NCBI GenBank assembly: GCA_019239915.1
Contig: JAFAZF010000025.1
Span: 26,578 to 90,577, forward strand
DNA: 64,000 nucleotides
Origin: Sphingomonadaceae bacterium
Lineage (GTDB): Bacteria > Pseudomonadota > Alphaproteobacteria > Sphingomonadales > Sphingomonadaceae
Reading direction: 5' to 3'
This document shows positions 27,280 to 35,204 of this stretch, piece by piece. The notes beneath the pieces are model-generated. The model had not been told where the DNA came from, searched no databases, and was given only the letters and a program-made list of their open reading frames with translations. The position numbers and the translations under genes are program-made. Numbering within the stretch: the first letter of the stretch is position 1; every line of letters begins with the position of its first letter.

Positions 27280-29820
27280 TCAGAAAGAGACGATCCCCTT
27301 GATGCCGAACGTGCGCGGCGGCATCGCGTAGGCGGAGCCACCCGGATCGTTCCTGATGCCGACGGTGAAGTCGCTGCCGTTGATCGCATAAGGGTAGGAA
27401 TAGTCGTGCTTGTTGAACAAGTTGTCGCAGTAAAGCTCGATGCCGAGCTTTGCGCCCGCCAGCGGCACGTCGCGCAGCCCGAGCCGACCGTTGAACTCCG
27501 AAAGCGTGGCTTCCGCCTCCTGCGCGTCGATGACAGGCGTCGGGTTGTTATGCCGCCTGCTCATATAATCATATTCGATATGCGCGTAGAAATTTTCCTC
27601 ACCGATCGGCCGCACATAGTCGGCGCTGAGGTTCAGCTGATGCGCGGGCAGATAAGGCGCGTGTGTGATCGCATAGCTCACGAAGGTTGGCGGGGCTCCG
27701 AGGCCATTGGACACTTCGCCGCCAACCGTCGCCCCCCCGAATGATGCATGCATGTAGCTGTAGCCGACGCTGGCGGACAGTGCTCTGGTCAGCTGCGCCG
27801 TGGACTCGACCTCGACGCCGTTGATCTTGATGTTGCCGTGAACGTTGACCGTATCCGTGGAGGACGGATCGACTGCGCTATTCTGGAACGAGACCTGCGA
27901 ATTGTGGATGATGCTGTGGAAGGCGGCAACGTTGAACCGCAGGTGGTTATCGAGCAGCGTCGTCTTCGCGCCGACTTCGTAGGTCGTGTTCACTTCCGGC
28001 AGATAGGTGGTAAGCGCCAACTTGTTGCGGATGCCGGTGCCGCCGGCGCGGTAGGCACGCGCATAACGCGCATAGAAATTGATCTTCGGCGTCGCCTGGA
28101 ATGCCAGCGTGACCGCCGGATCGAAGCGATCTTTGTCGAACAGCGATGTGTTCGCTCCGGTCGCGCCCGCTGCGGCACGGAGGCGATCGAAGAACTTCTT
28201 GTCCTTGGTGTAGCGCAGGCCACCAGTCAGCGAGAGCCGTCCATCGAGGATGGCGCTCGGCGTGTATGTCGCCTGCGCGTAAGCGGCATAGGAATGCGCC
28301 TTGGCGAGGAATTTCTGAAGAGAGTTCGGGAGCCCGTCCGCACCGGTTCCGTTGATATCGAAGGGGGCCAGCGCGAACGCCGCCAGTGAGCCATCCGGCT
28401 GCACCCGATAACCCATCGAGAAGAACGAGCTGCGCGTATCGAACACGCGCTCATAATAATAGAAGAGACCGGCTGTCAGTTTGAGGTCGCCGAAGCTGCC
28501 CAGCAGCTGCGCTTCTTCGCTGAACTGCTTCTGAAATATCTCCGCCGGAGCCAATGTACCCGTAAATCCGGCGGTCTGGCCGACATTCGCAGCGAATGCG
28601 CTCGTCGGGATCGTCTGTACGAAAACCTGCGCGTCGCCGAGATTGGTGAAGCCGTTCTCATTGAGGTGGCGCAAGCCGGTGATCGACTTGATCTCGATCT
28701 TGTCCGACGGATGCCAGTCGATCGTCAGCGCGTGAGCGCGAACATGATCGGTGCTTTCCGGCGTGTAGGTCGGCACGTCGGCATATTTGGGATTGAGCGG
28801 CTGGGCAGAAGGCGTCCCGTAATAGATATTGCTAATGATACTTCCAGCAGACGCGCAAGTCGCCGCGTAGGCTGGATTCTGGCACCAGGCATAGGCTGAC
28901 GGTACCCGGCCGCCGGTGCGCGAATTATATCCGACGGTATAATTGAGATCGGAATAATCAAAGGTATAATATGCGCTCAGATTGTCAGTCGGCTGCCACT
29001 GAACGGCGATGCGGAAGCCACGCTGACGTTTATAGCCCAAATCCTGGAAGTTGTTGCCGTCTTCCTGGTGAAAAGCGGCGTCAGGCAGTTGCTTGCCGGT
29101 AAAGATCTGATCGGTGCCGGTGCGCTCCGGGAGGTTACGGGTATAACCGTCATGACTGTCCCAGAGACCGCTCAGTTTAACCGAAAAACCGTGGAACTCC
29201 GGCAGGTTGAGCACGCCCATGATACGGTGGGCATCGTAGTTGCCCTGCTGCACCTCGAGGCGACCGCCGAGTTCGCCCGTCGGGCGCTTGGTGATGAACT
29301 GCACCGCGCCACCCTCCGCGTTGCGTCCGAACAGCGTACCTTGCGGACCGCGCAGAAGCTCGATGCGCTCGATGTCGCCGAGCTCGATGCCGGTGCCGAC
29401 CGCGCGGCCGAGCGGCACGCCATCTTCATAGACCGCCACACCCTGCTCGGCGAGACCGATGCCAGGGTCGGCCGAATAGGCACCGCGGATGTTGAACGAC
29501 AGCGTGCTCGGCGTTCCCGCAAACTGGGTGACGACCACGCCAGGCGAAACCGATTGCTGCAAATTGCCGAGATTGGTGATGCCGCGCGCTTCCAACGCGC
29601 GGGAATCGAGCGCAGTTACCGCGAGCGGAACCCTCTGCAGCGATTCCGCGCGGCGCTGCGCGGTGACGACGATTTCGCCGAGCTGACCATTGCTCGTGGT
29701 CGGGGTCGCGGTCGGCGCGGCCACCGAATTGCCAGGCTGCGTTGTTCCCGCGGTCTGCGCGGCGGCCATCGCTGGCATAGCAATCGACGACAACAGCATG
29801 AAAAAGCGCAGTGGCTTCAT
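27280..29820 (-). CDS. TonB-dependent outer-membrane receptor
   Basis: An 846-residue outer-membrane receptor. A signal peptide (MKPLRFFMLLSSIAMPAMA, cleavage near residue 21) is followed by a Pro/Thr-rich linker and the TonB-box-like GEIVVTAQRR near 48-57. The plug domain then contains RGAYSADPG and IELLRGPQGTLFGRNAEGGAV, a plug signature. The remainder is a beta barrel ending in phenylalanine (GIKGIVSF). It would import a substrate across the outer membrane with TonB/ExbB/ExbD energy, which are encoded elsewhere. Its location inside a degradation cluster points to uptake of the pathway substrate. Confidence 0.94.
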   Translation of the reverse strand: MKPLRFFMLLSSIAMPAMAAAQTAGTTQPGNSVAAPTATPTTSNGQLGEIVVTAQRRAESLQRVPLAVTALDSRALEARGITNLGNLQQSVSPGVVVTQFAGTPSTLSFNIRGAYSADPGIGLAEQGVAVYEDGVPLGRAVGTGIELGDIERIELLRGPQGTLFGRNAEGGAVQFITKRPTGELGGRLEVQQGNYDAHRIMGVLNLPEFHGFSVKLSGLWDSHDGYTRNLPERTGTDQIFTGKQLPDAAFHQEDGNNFQDLGYKRQRGFRIAVQWQPTDNLSAYYTFDYSDLNYTVGYNSRTGGRVPSAYAWCQNPAYAATCASAGSIISNIYYGTPSAQPLNPKYADVPTYTPESTDHVRAHALTIDWHPSDKIEIKSITGLRHLNENGFTNLGDAQVFVQTIPTSAFAANVGQTAGFTGTLAPAEIFQKQFSEEAQLLGSFGDLKLTAGLFYYYERVFDTRSSFFSMGYRVQPDGSLAAFALAPFDINGTGADGLPNSLQKFLAKAHSYAAYAQATYTPSAILDGRLSLTGGLRYTKDKKFFDRLRAAAGATGANTSLFDKDRFDPAVTLAFQATPKINFYARYARAYRAGGTGIRNKLALTTYLPEVNTTYEVGAKTTLLDNHLRFNVAAFHSIIHNSQVSFQNSAVDPSSTDTVNVHGNIKINGVEVESTAQLTRALSASVGYSYMHASFGGATVGGEVSNGLGAPPTFVSYAITHAPYLPAHQLNLSADYVRPIGEENFYAHIEYDYMSRRHNNPTPVIDAQEAEATLSEFNGRLGLRDVPLAGAKLGIELYCDNLFNKHDYSYPYAINGSDFTVGIRNDPGGSAYAMPPRTFGIKGIVSF

Positions 29821-30107
29821 CTTCAGTCCCCCTAACGTGGCCGCCTTTTCCGAGCGCCTAGTTGTTATGACAGGAGGCTATCGAGTTTGAAGAGAAGCGA
29901 CAATCTGTCCGCCGCTTCCATCACGGAGGCGATGAAAATGGTCTTCCTCGGGATCGTCACTCCGGGCGGGTGTGTCCGAGCAATACCGTAAGTTGCGTAG
30001 GGCAATCGGACTGGCGGGCGCCGGAAAGAGCCTACCCAAGTCCATCGCGCACCTGATCATTGTAGCTGGCGCTTTCGCGAAGTCGAAGCGACTGACACAA
30101 GGTTTGG

Positions 30108-30908
30108 ATGGACGAGCTGCTAATCGATCGCCCGCATCCGCAAATCCTGCGCATGACGCTCAACCGGCCGGACCAGCTCAATGCGCTCACCTATGATCTC
30201 GTCTTCAAGATCAATGGGGCGCTCGACGCGCTAGTCGACGACGTCGAGACGCGCGTCGTGATCGTTACCGGAAATGGGCGCGGCTTTTGCTCCGGTCAGG
30301 ATATGCGAGCGGCTGCCGAACGTATGAAGGCGGGCGCGAGCACGGTGGTCAGCCGTTTCGCGTCGCAAACCCGCTTCGGCAGCATGGCACAGCGCATGGC
30401 ACGTCTGCCGCAACCGGTGATCTGCGCCGTCAACGGTGTCGCGGTCGGCGCGGGCATGGCAATCGCGTTGGGTGCCGACATCCGTATAGGCACGCCGAAC
30501 ACGCGCTTCCTGATTGGTGCAGTGAAGATCGGACTGGCTGCGGGCGAGAGCGGCATCAGCTACTGGCTACCGCGCTGGATCGGTGCTGCGCGCGCCTTCG
30601 AGATCCTGTTGACCGGACGCCCCATCGAAATGGAGGAAGCGCTCCAGACAGGGCTGATCCTGCGATGCGTTGATCCCGAGACCCTGCAAGACGCAGCGAT
30701 TGCCCAGGCCGAAGCAATCCTCGCGAATGCGCCGTTCGCGGTATCTCAAACCAAGCGGATCATGCGTCGCAACCTCGATGCCACCAGCCTCGACGTCGCG
30801 CTCGATGTCGAAAACCCGACGCAGATCATGACCAACGCGACCGAGGATTACCGGGAGGCCGTCGCGGCGTTCAACGAGAAGCGGCCGCCGAGCTTCACGG
30901 GAAAATGA
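30108..30908 (+). CDS. enoyl-CoA hydratase/isomerase (crotonase) family protein
   Basis: A 266-residue crotonase. FCSGQDMRAAAERM and VNGVAVGAGMAIALGAD give the oxyanion-hole regions. Both hydratase glutamates are absent (Ala in GMAIA, Val in AVKIG), but GLAAGESGISYWLPR places Glu where PaaG-type isomerases have Asp. It may act as an isomerase or other non-hydratase. The ATG at 30108 is preceded by only weak ribosome-binding sequence. It is convergent with the P450 gene (six bases between stops) and divergent from the TonB receptor across 287 bases that should contain both promoters. Confidence 0.87.
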   Translation: MDELLIDRPHPQILRMTLNRPDQLNALTYDLVFKINGALDALVDDVETRVVIVTGNGRGFCSGQDMRAAAERMKAGASTVVSRFASQTRFGSMAQRMARLPQPVICAVNGVAVGAGMAIALGADIRIGTPNTRFLIGAVKIGLAAGESGISYWLPRWIGAARAFEILLTGRPIEMEEALQTGLILRCVDPETLQDAAIAQAEAILANAPFAVSQTKRIMRRNLDATSLDVALDVENPTQIMTNATEDYREAVAAFNEKRPPSFTGK

Positions 30909-30914
30909 TGGAGC

Positions 30915-32132
30915 TCAATCCCACGCCACAGGCAGCGAGCGCAGCCCCCAGAAGTTGAAAGGCGCGATGCGCACGCCGGGTCCGGTGATGCGCAGATTGG
31001 GCATCTTCTCTACAATCAACTCGAACGCGATGCGCGCTTCCATCCGGCTTACCCACGCGCCCGGGCAGAAATGCGAGCCGAAGCTGAAGGCGACATGGCG
31101 CGAGCGCTCGCTTTGTGGGCGGTCGATCAGGAACTCGGTCGGGCGCGCGAATATCTTGGGATCGCGATTGGCGCTCGGGATGGCGTAGATGACCCGCGCG
31201 TTCTCGGGGATGGTGACGCCGTCCATCTCCACCGGACAGGCGGCGCCGCGAAACATGCCGATCGTAGGTGGATCGCAACGCAGCGATTCTTCCACGACAT
31301 TGCTGATGATCGCCGGCTCGGCCTTGATCCGCTCCCACCGTTCGGGAACTTCGTTCAGCCGTACGAGCATGTTGAGGATCAGCGATGTGGTCGTCTCGTT
31401 GCCGCCGATGAAGAAGCCGCGTGTGGTGCGGCGGAGTTCGTCGTTGGTGAGCAACCGCCCTTGAAACCGCGCGGTCATCAGCACGGAGATGAGATCGTCG
31501 CTGATCACCGGGCCGACATGTTCCGGCTTGGGCTCCTCTATGCCGGCGGCGCGCAGCGTGGCACGACGCTGATCGAACTGCTCGTCGAAGAATGCGTAGA
31601 GCGTCTCGATCGCCTCCGCGGCCTCGGCAGGATCGTTGAACGCCGCCCGCATGAACGTGTTCGACCAGCTCTTATATTGCTCGAGACGATCTTGGGGGAT
31701 GCCGAGCAGCAGTGCCATCACCCGCATCGGCAGCGGCATCGCAAACAGATCGTGGAAATCGCCCCGTCCGTGCGGCAGGATCTCGTCGAGCATACCGCTC
31801 GCCATGCGACGGATTTCATCCGCCCATCGTTTCACGCCGGCCGGGCTGAGATAGTTGATATAGGTGCGACGGAATTCGGTGAACGTTGGGGGATCCTGGC
31901 TTAGGGCGATCTCGTGCTCTGTCTTCTGAAGCAGCGCACCGTCGATCTTCGACCAGCGATCATGGTTGTTCATCACCTCGACGACGCGGTCATAGCCGGA
32001 CACGATGTAGAAGCTGCGATCGCCGTCATCGACCTTCGCAACCGGGCAGTTCTCGCGTAGCGCGTCGTAATAGGAACCCGGCGCGTTCATCGCTTCGGGC
32101 GCATAAGGGTCGACGACAGGAACCTCGATCAT
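30915..32132 (-). CDS. cytochrome P450
   Basis: A 405-residue bacterial P450. GGNETT is at 243-248, ExxR at 282-285 and the haem loop FSFGSHFCPG gives the axial Cys356. It shares the LPVAWD C-terminus and general layout with the P450 at 5154-6383, so the two are likely paralogues of one subfamily. GGAGA upstream supports the ATG at 32132. It lies downstream of the amidohydrolase gene on the same strand across a 166-base gap. No electron-transfer partner is encoded nearby. Confidence 0.93.
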   Translation of the reverse strand: MIEVPVVDPYAPEAMNAPGSYYDALRENCPVAKVDDGDRSFYIVSGYDRVVEVMNNHDRWSKIDGALLQKTEHEIALSQDPPTFTEFRRTYINYLSPAGVKRWADEIRRMASGMLDEILPHGRGDFHDLFAMPLPMRVMALLLGIPQDRLEQYKSWSNTFMRAAFNDPAEAAEAIETLYAFFDEQFDQRRATLRAAGIEEPKPEHVGPVISDDLISVLMTARFQGRLLTNDELRRTTRGFFIGGNETTTSLILNMLVRLNEVPERWERIKAEPAIISNVVEESLRCDPPTIGMFRGAACPVEMDGVTIPENARVIYAIPSANRDPKIFARPTEFLIDRPQSERSRHVAFSFGSHFCPGAWVSRMEARIAFELIVEKMPNLRITGPGVRIAPFNFWGLRSLPVAWD

Positions 32133-32298
32133 CGCTGTCTCCTGCAGGCACGTTCTTCGCGCCTCGGTACATCATGATGCGCCCGATATTTGGGGTGGTC
32201 ACGGCGGCAGAACGCACCAGCGCGACTCTTCGCAGAGGCGATGCCTATCAAGGCCATGGGAACGAGGTTCCCCGCGACAATCTCGCATGATCGGGAGA

Positions 32299-33438
32299 TC
32301 AGAGGTTCCAGAGCTTGGCGGCGTTGCGGCCGACCACGTCCCTCGCCTTCTCCTCTCCCAGTGTGTCGAAGATCTTCTTGATCTCGCCACGGCTCTCGCC
32401 GAACACGCTTTCCCCATGCGGATAGTCGCAGGACCACAGCACATTGTCGGTCATGTCGTAGTCACGCGCGAGCTTCAGGCCGACATCGTCGGTCATGATC
32501 GCTGCGTAGCATTGGCGCTTGAAATAAAAGCTCGGAAGTTCCTTCAGCTTCGGTCGCATCTCGGTTTCGTAGACTTGATAGATGCGATCGGCATCCTGCA
32601 GCGTCCATGGCACCCACCCGAAGCCGCCCTCGCAGAACACGACCTTGAGACCGGGATGCCGTTCGAGAATGCCTGAGAAGGCGAGCAGCGACCAGAGCGG
32701 CCGATAGGGGCCGAGATTCTTTGTGAGATTAGCGCCGAGCGCGCCTTGCCCGCGGAATTCCAGATAGGCGCCGACATGGAACATGACCGGGATGCCGCTG
32801 GCGGCGATCGCCTCCCACATCGGCTCCATCGCGGATGCGTTGTAAGGCACGTTCTTGGGCGCCGAGGGGATTTCGAGCGCCTTGAGGCCCAAACCCTTCA
32901 TCTTCTCGATATAGGCAGGACTGTCGGACGGGTTGTAAATGGTTGGGAGGATCCCGACCCCGATCAGCCGATCGGCGTTGGCGCCGCAATATTCGGCTAG
33001 CCATTCGTTGTAGACATCCATGCAGCGCGTGAAGAACGCTTTGTCCTCCATGCGGACCAGCGACATGGCGCGGCTGTGGAAGAACAGCGAGACATTGATG
33101 CCCTCGGCATCCATGTCCTTAAGCCGCTCTTTCGCGTCCCACATGCCCGGGCGACCCTCACCAATATTTCCCTCGATGCCGGGAACATCATAGCTTTGGC
33201 CGTCGACGGTCATGTGCCAGCGACCGTCGTCGCCGTGCCAAAGCCTGGGCGCACGTTGTTTGTCCGCTCCGGTTAGCCGCTTCTCCCAAAGACCTTCTTC
33301 TTCCATGCCGTGATCATCGACTGAGATGATCCGCGTGCCGACTGGCGGACGCCAACCCGTATCGCGGGTCTGACGATGCATCGGCCACGCAATTCCTTCG
33401 GACGCACCCGGCCGCTCGATGACGTTCACGCTGTCCAT
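32299..33438 (-). CDS. amidohydrolase family protein (ACMSD-like)
   Basis: A 379-residue amidohydrolase-2-type protein (PF04909), a family containing decarboxylases and C-C or C-N hydrolases. Metal-site candidates are the DDHGME motif near residue 40, the FHVGAY histidine about two thirds in, and the aspartate in WSCDYPHGESVFGES near the C-terminus. Phrases such as ECGGNADRLIG-like AEYCGANADRLIGVGILP are typical of this family in sphingomonad and mycobacterial degradation clusters. The start at 33438 has AGGAGA upstream. It is divergent from an IclR regulator gene whose intergenic region contains a palindrome. Confidence 0.87.
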   Translation of the reverse strand: MDSVNVIERPGASEGIAWPMHRQTRDTGWRPPVGTRIISVDDHGMEEEGLWEKRLTGADKQRAPRLWHGDDGRWHMTVDGQSYDVPGIEGNIGEGRPGMWDAKERLKDMDAEGINVSLFFHSRAMSLVRMEDKAFFTRCMDVYNEWLAEYCGANADRLIGVGILPTIYNPSDSPAYIEKMKGLGLKALEIPSAPKNVPYNASAMEPMWEAIAASGIPVMFHVGAYLEFRGQGALGANLTKNLGPYRPLWSLLAFSGILERHPGLKVVFCEGGFGWVPWTLQDADRIYQVYETEMRPKLKELPSFYFKRQCYAAIMTDDVGLKLARDYDMTDNVLWSCDYPHGESVFGESRGEIKKIFDTLGEEKARDVVGRNAAKLWNL

Positions 33439-33476
33439 TGCGGGGATCTCCTATCGACAGAAGCACTGAAACCGGT

Positions 33477-33493
33477 TATTCGTTATGCGAATA
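33477..33493. promoter_or_regulatory. candidate IclR operator in divergent promoter region
   Basis: TATTCG and CGAATA form a perfect inverted repeat around a five-base spacer, 39 bases before the amidohydrolase start and 33 bases before the IclR start. Another TATTC half-site follows a few bases later. The spacing and location fit an IclR-type operator that controls both genes. Confidence 0.6.
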
Positions 33494-33525
33494 GAGTATT
33501 CATTATATATTGGCTTTGAGCCTCT

Positions 33526-34308
33526 ATGTCAAAGCTTCCACTCCGTCAGCCATCGGTCACTGCGCTGTCGCGCGGCCTCTCGATCCTGCGCTGTTTCGAC
33601 CGCCCGCGCGCCGAGCTCACCGTCTCCCAAATCGCGCGTCGCACCGGTCTCAGCCAGCCTACCGCCTGGCGATTGTGTCAGACACTGGTCGAGGATGGCT
33701 TCCTGGTGCGGACGGCCCAGGCGTCGCTCAGGGTCGGCGCGCCCGCACTGACGCTCGGCTTCGCGGCGATCCAGGGGCTCGGCTTCCCCGAAATTGCCTT
33801 GCCCTATTTGCGCCGAATCGCTGAGCAGACGCGCGCCACGACGACGCTCAGTCTGCGTCAGGGATCCGAGATGGTGTCGATCGAGCGATGCGACGGCGAT
33901 GTCATCGCGCCCAACGAACCGATCGGGTGGCGCGCACCGCTGTTTGTGCTGAGTTCGGGCTTGGCGGTGCTCGCGCGGATGAGCGAGCCGGAGCGACGTG
34001 ACGCGCTTCAGGTATGGACGCGCGCTCATCCCGACACCCACGCGCGTGAACGCATCAAGGAGGCAAGCACACAGCTTGCCACCGCGGGCTATGTCCGCCT
34101 CGAAGGGATGCTTCAGGGTGAATTTGCCGCTGTCGCCGTTCCGCTCGTTCAGCCCGCCGCCATACCGGCTTATTGGGCGATCAGCTGCGGCGGGGTTCGC
34201 GCGATGTGGGATGCGGATCGGTTCGCCGCCGCCGGCGCTGCGCTTGCCGCCATCGTGCCGCTGCTCGAGCCCGCGCTCGCGGCTTTGCCTCCTTCGGCCG
34301 CTGGCTAG
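33526..34308 (+). CDS. IclR family transcriptional regulator
   Basis: A 260-residue regulator. The N-terminal helix-turn-helix (about 12-72) includes LTVSQIARRTGLSQPTAWRL, and the effector domain spans about 90-255 (RATTTLSLRQGSEMVSIERCDG, LSSGLAVLARMS). Residues 60-100 contain the usual linker helix. It sits between a minus-strand amidohydrolase/P450 pair and a plus-strand SDR/acyl-CoA synthetase pair, so it may regulate both directions. The palindrome at 33477-33493 is its likely binding site. Confidence 0.91.
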   Translation: MSKLPLRQPSVTALSRGLSILRCFDRPRAELTVSQIARRTGLSQPTAWRLCQTLVEDGFLVRTAQASLRVGAPALTLGFAAIQGLGFPEIALPYLRRIAEQTRATTTLSLRQGSEMVSIERCDGDVIAPNEPIGWRAPLFVLSSGLAVLARMSEPERRDALQVWTRAHPDTHARERIKEASTQLATAGYVRLEGMLQGEFAAVAVPLVQPAAIPAYWAISCGGVRAMWDADRFAAAGAALAAIVPLLEPALAALPPSAAG

Positions 34309-34370
34309 AGCGGGAGAATCGCCCTTGCGATATCCGCCTGCGCGCTTGCCATCATCGAAGCGTTGCGAGG

Positions 34371-35174
34371 ATGAGCGTCGACATGAGCGCACCATTTGCC
34401 GGAACCCTGTTCGACCTCGCGGGCCACGTCGCGATCGTGACGGGCGGAAGCCGTGGCATCGGGCGTGCGATTGCCGAGCGGCTCGCCCAGCACGGCGCGA
34501 ACGTCGTCCTTTGCGCGCGCAAGGAGGCGGCGGCGCGCGAGGTCTGCGACATGATCAACGACCGTGACGGCGGTCGCGCCATCGCGGCCACCACCAACAT
34601 CACGCGCGCCGTCGAGCTGGACGGGCTGGTCGCGGCCGCCGAAGCCGCGTTCGGCACGATCGACATCCTTGTTGCCAATGCAGGGCTGCACATTCACGTC
34701 GGACCCAGCGCGGAGATGAGCGACGCGGTGCTCGAGAAGACGCTGGACGGCAATTTCCACGCGCTTCGCCGTCTCTCGCAGCGCCTGCTTCCCGGCATGA
34801 TCGCCCAGCGCTGGGGACGGATCATCAACATCGGCTCGGTCGCCGCGCATTTCGGCAGCGGCATCTATCATAGCTACACGCTGAGCAAGGTGATGGCGAT
34901 GCAATATGTGCGCAACATCGCCGTGGAGCATGGCGAGGCGGGAGTACGCGCCAACACGATCTCACCGGGGCTGATCGCGACCGACATGGCGAAGGACCTG
35001 CTCGACGATCCTCAGGCGCTTTCCGCTGAAATGGCACGCTCAACGGTCGGCCGCGTCGGCCGGCCCGATGAGGTCGCGGGGTTGGTGGTGGCGCTCGCGA
35101 GCGCCGCTGGCGGCTACGTCAATGGTCAGACCATCGCCGTCGATGGCGGTCAGACGATCCGTTATGTCGCCTGA
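34371..35174 (+). CDS. SDR family oxidoreductase
   Basis: A 267-residue classical short-chain dehydrogenase. TGGSRGIG binds the nucleotide near residues 24-31, NAG is at about 103-105, Ser in NIGS is near 156, and YTLSK gives Tyr169 and Lys173. The C-terminus, GGYVNGQTIAVDGGQ, is typical of FabG-like enzymes. The start could be 34371 or 34383; neither has an ideal ribosome binding site. The longer open frame from 34173 overlaps the IclR gene and is not credible. It is followed 30 bases later by an acyl-CoA synthetase gene. Confidence 0.9.
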   Translation: MSVDMSAPFAGTLFDLAGHVAIVTGGSRGIGRAIAERLAQHGANVVLCARKEAAAREVCDMINDRDGGRAIAATTNITRAVELDGLVAAAEAAFGTIDILVANAGLHIHVGPSAEMSDAVLEKTLDGNFHALRRLSQRLLPGMIAQRWGRIINIGSVAAHFGSGIYHSYTLSKVMAMQYVRNIAVEHGEAGVRANTISPGLIATDMAKDLLDDPQALSAEMARSTVGRVGRPDEVAGLVVALASAAGGYVNGQTIAVDGGQTIRYVA

Positions 35175-35204
35175 GCAGGCGCCGGCGAAGCGGGCCTACG
35201 GGTC

